Shown here: positions 5,822-7,498 of the stretch, piece by piece
How the letters are laid out: each line of letters begins with the position of its first letter
Position numbering within the stretch: position 1 is the first letter of the stretch
NCBI GenBank assembly: GCA_023266075.1
Contig: JAHFRX010000070.1
Coordinates: 1 to 7,498 of the forward strand
Source: Legionellaceae bacterium
Lineage (GTDB): Bacteria; Pseudomonadota; Gammaproteobacteria; Legionellales; Legionellaceae
DNA: 7,498 nt
Direction: 5' to 3'
The notes under the pieces: generated by a model
Databases searched by the model: none
Told to the model about the DNA's origin: nothing
The model's input: only the letters and a program-made list of their open reading frames with translations
Translations under genes and position numbers: made by a program

Positions 5822-6514
5822 ATGAATAAACAAATTCTTGTCATTGATAATGATCCTATTCTGTGTACACAATTAACCAAGTGTCTCGAAATGGAAGGCT
5901 TTCATGTGCATATTGCACCAGATGGTGAACTGGGCATTAAGATGGCCTTAAATCATACTTTTGATGCCATCATCTTAGAAATTTTGCTTCCCAAAAGAAA
6001 TGGATTTCGCGTGCTCGAAGCCATCAGAAACCATACGACCATTCCCGTTCTTTTTCTAACAGCACGTGAAGATGATGTCGATAAGTTACTGGCACTCGAG
6101 AATGGCGCAGATGATTTTCTTTTAAAACCTTGCGACCCTGCGGAACTCATTGCACGCCTTCGCGCAATTTTACGCCGTACAAACCAAAATTCATCAGATA
6201 ACGTAAAGCGTTTTATTGAATTTCCAGGGATAGCCGTCGATTGTGGAAAGCGAATGGTCACCGTTTTCAATGAACCGCTTGAATTAACGAATACAGAATT
6301 CAATATCCTTGAAATTTTAATCAAATCACCAGGGCATGCTTTTTCCAAAGAGGAGCTGACTGAATTTGCAATTGGGCGAAAATTTACAGCCTACGATCGT
6401 AGTATTGATGTGCACATCAGCAATTTAAGAAATAAGCTGGGTGATAATCCAGACGATGAGCCGTGGATTAAAACTGTGCGTGGTTTTGGTTACCTCTTTA
6501 ACGGCCCAAAATGA
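5822..6514 (+). CDS. OmpR/CpxR-like response regulator with non-canonical phosphoacceptor (Glu for Asp)
   Basis: The 230 residues comprise a receiver domain (1-118) and an OmpR/PhoB winged-helix DNA-binding domain (~130-228, LELTNTEFNILEILI and DRSIDVHISNLRNKLGD). The closest family I recall is CpxR: GRKFT-x2-DRSIDVHISNLR-KL and PWIKTVRGFGYL match E. coli CpxR closely. The receiver is unusual. The segment D-A-I-I-L-E-I-L-L-P puts Glu53 (codon 5978-5980) at the position of the phosphorylated Asp (OmpR D55), and Asn10 replaces the second Asp of the acidic pair (D9 is kept). T80, the F99 aromatic position, K102 and the alpha4-beta5-alpha5 face (LLALENGADDFLLKP) remain. It probably works without phosphorylation, perhaps locked on. 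No histidine kinase is adjacent. It starts 3 nt after corC with no clear Shine-Dalgarno and overlaps ubiC as ATGA. I leave the symbol empty because orthology to cpxR is not certain. Confidence 0.92.
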   Translation: MNKQILVIDNDPILCTQLTKCLEMEGFHVHIAPDGELGIKMALNHTFDAIILEILLPKRNGFRVLEAIRNHTTIPVLFLTAREDDVDKLLALENGADDFLLKPCDPAELIARLRAILRRTNQNSSDNVKRFIEFPGIAVDCGKRMVTVFNEPLELTNTEFNILEILIKSPGHAFSKEELTEFAIGRKFTAYDRSIDVHISNLRNKLGDNPDDEPWIKTVRGFGYLFNGPK

Positions 6515-7041
6515 TCGTACCACCTCCTGGACTGAAAATTTGGTTGGATCACCCAACATCCATCACCGATAAACTGAAGACGTATCATTCAAACGTATAT
6601 TTAACGTGTTTATCACAAGACTGGGCAACACAAGACCCCTGGGAGCAACAGCATATACCCGCAACAAAAATTTTCCGCCGAGAAATTTTAATGTATGCCG
6701 CAGAAGACGCGTGTTGGTATGCGAGAACAATGATTCCAGAAACGACTTATCTTTTGGATCAATCACGGTTTGAACGACTAAAAACAGAGCCACTCGGACA
6801 AATTATTTGGCATGCCTCAGATATCCAACGTCAAAACATGATACAATTTTCTCTCCATCAAATCTCGTTGCTCTATCAATATATTGCCCAAATACCGCAA
6901 TTGAAGATCAGCGAAACTTATTTATGGGGAAGACTATCCACTTTTATAATAAAACAACAATTGCCTTTTTATCTCTTAGAGATTTTTTTACCTGAGTTGC
7001 AACATTACTATGACCATACTTCATCTGATACGTTTTCATAA
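6511..7041 (+). CDS. ubiC: Chorismate pyruvate-lyase UbiC
   Basis: This is a cytosolic enzyme that splits chorismate into 4-hydroxybenzoate and pyruvate, the entry step of ubiquinone synthesis. It has 176 residues (E. coli 165). Conserved blocks are FRREILMYA (55-63, the family's W-REILL), YARTMIPETTY (70-80, with R72 matching E. coli R76), EPLGQIIW (93-100, the PLG motif), YLWGRLSTFIIKQQLPFYLLEIFLP (137-161, W-GRRS then the LLTE-FLP end). E157 is the expected active-site glutamate. Overall identity looks low but every active-site block is present. Its ATG overlaps the regulator's stop (ATGA) with no visible Shine-Dalgarno, pointing to translational coupling. It overlaps ubiA by 32 nt, and ubiC-ubiA adjacency is the classic arrangement. 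Confidence 0.93.
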   Translation: MIVPPPGLKIWLDHPTSITDKLKTYHSNVYLTCLSQDWATQDPWEQQHIPATKIFRREILMYAAEDACWYARTMIPETTYLLDQSRFERLKTEPLGQIIWHASDIQRQNMIQFSLHQISLLYQYIAQIPQLKISETYLWGRLSTFIIKQQLPFYLLEIFLPELQHYYDHTSSDTFS

Positions 7042-7498
7042 GCCGATAGGCACACTACTGCTATGGTATCCGACCGCTTGGGCACTTTGGCTTGCCAAAC
7101 TCGCCCCACCACCGATATGGACTGTCATTTATTTCTTCTTGGGGACTTTTCTCATGCGTTCGGCGGGATGCGTACTCAACGATATTGCAGATAGACATAT
7201 CGACCAACACGTCGAACGCACACAATCAAGACCACTCGCTTCTGGAAAGCTCTCTTTACCTGTTGCTTTTTTAGTCTTATTTATCTTACTCTTGCTTGCT
7301 TTTAGCGTCCTGATGCAATTACCCAAAAATTGTTTTTATGAAGCGGTATTCGCCCTTTTTATCACCGCACTTTATCCTTTTTGTAAGCGATTTTTCGAAG
7401 CACCACAACTCTTCTTAAGCATCGCCTTCTCAATGGGAATACCCATGGCGTACACCGCGTTAGGCGTCCCACTCAATTTCAATACGTGCCTTTTATTT
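7010..7498 (+). CDS. ubiA: 4-hydroxybenzoate polyprenyltransferase UbiA (3' end cut by window)
   Basis: The first 163 residues of an integral inner-membrane prenyltransferase are visible. It attaches the polyprenyl tail to 4-hydroxybenzoate, the product of UbiC. RFHKPIGTLLLWYPTAWALW (8-27) is the UbiA N-terminal signature. MRSAGCVLNDIADRHID (49-65) holds the first Asp-rich motif, N57-D58-x2-D61-x3-D65, which binds Mg-diphosphate. RTQSRPLASGKL (70-81), YPFCKRF (122-128), PQLFLSIAF (132-140) and GIPMAYTA (143-150) follow as expected. Hydrophobic segments fall near 12-29, 37-55, 84-103, 110-125 and 134-151. The ATG at 7010 lies inside the end of ubiC (32-nt overlap). The protein starts about 13 residues later than E. 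coli UbiA but is complete at the conserved R-x2-KPIG motif. The second Asp-rich motif lies outside the window. Confidence 0.95.
   Translation, partial: MTILHLIRFHKPIGTLLLWYPTAWALWLAKLAPPPIWTVIYFFLGTFLMRSAGCVLNDIADRHIDQHVERTQSRPLASGKLSLPVAFLVLFILLLLAFSVLMQLPKNCFYEAVFALFITALYPFCKRFFEAPQLFLSIAFSMGIPMAYTALGVPLNFNTCLLF

Noticed and set aside
5963..5965. Asp48 as the phosphorylation site of the response regulator
   Set aside because: Asp48 aligns with the conserved first residue of the D-x3-L-D motif, five before the acceptor; the acceptor position itself is Glu53.
1..7498. Mobile elements, tRNA/rRNA genes, CRISPR arrays, riboswitches
   Set aside because: I looked for transposase motifs, long repeats, array periodicity and tRNA-like folds and saw none; the only sizeable non-coding stretch is 3290-3482.

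Overview
This is an AT-rich window from a gammaproteobacterium. YciO, RNase AM, RluB, YbeY and CorC all align end to end, from memory, with their E. coli counterparts. The tryptophanyl-tRNA synthetase is the long (~400-residue) form I associate with beta- and some gammaproteobacteria. The base composition and a CpxR-like regulator would suit a Legionellales-type lineage, but that placement is a guess. The window is almost fully coding, with tight gene packing and no mobile elements, tRNA or rRNA genes, or CRISPR arrays that I can see.

Left half (1-3289), minus strand: a compact operon read right to left. Its order is a PHP-domain 5'-3' exoribonuclease (RNase AM, YciV/TrpH family), YciO (Sua5/YrdC family), TrpS and RluB, which is cut by the window edge. 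Spacings are 18 nt, 27 nt and a 1-nt TAATG overlap. The common theme is RNA and translation: rRNA 5'-end maturation, a possible tRNA-modification paralogue, tRNA charging and 23S rRNA pseudouridylation. This TrpS carries an exact C-x22-C-x6-C-x2-C motif, the pattern of the [4Fe-4S] cluster described in Thermotoga TrpRS.

Middle (3290-3767): a 193-nt divergent intergenic region holds candidate promoters for both directions. It is followed by a stand-alone gene for an 81-residue exported protein whose mature part is almost all Cys, Gly, Lys and Ser in CxxC steps. That gene has a good Shine-Dalgarno and ends in a clear intrinsic terminator.

Right half (3773-7498), plus strand: a tightly coupled run. 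It starts with a His-rich conserved protein that I think is the DUF6969 family, beginning almost on top of the terminator. It continues with YbeY (rRNA maturation endonuclease), CorC (cytoplasmic CBS-pair protein), an OmpR/CpxR-like response regulator, UbiC (chorismate lyase) and UbiA (4-hydroxybenzoate polyprenyltransferase, cut by the window edge). Neighbours overlap by 4, 8, 4 and 32 nt, or sit 3 nt apart, so translational coupling is likely. UbiC and UbiA are the first two committed steps of ubiquinone synthesis.

The most unusual points are four. The response regulator has Glu in place of the phospho-accepting Asp and Asn in place of one of the paired acidic residues, with no kinase next to it. 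The Cys-rich exported peptide lies beside a His-rich protein of unknown function, separated only by a terminator. The TrpS has a predicted iron-sulfur site. CorC appears to start at a TTG codon.
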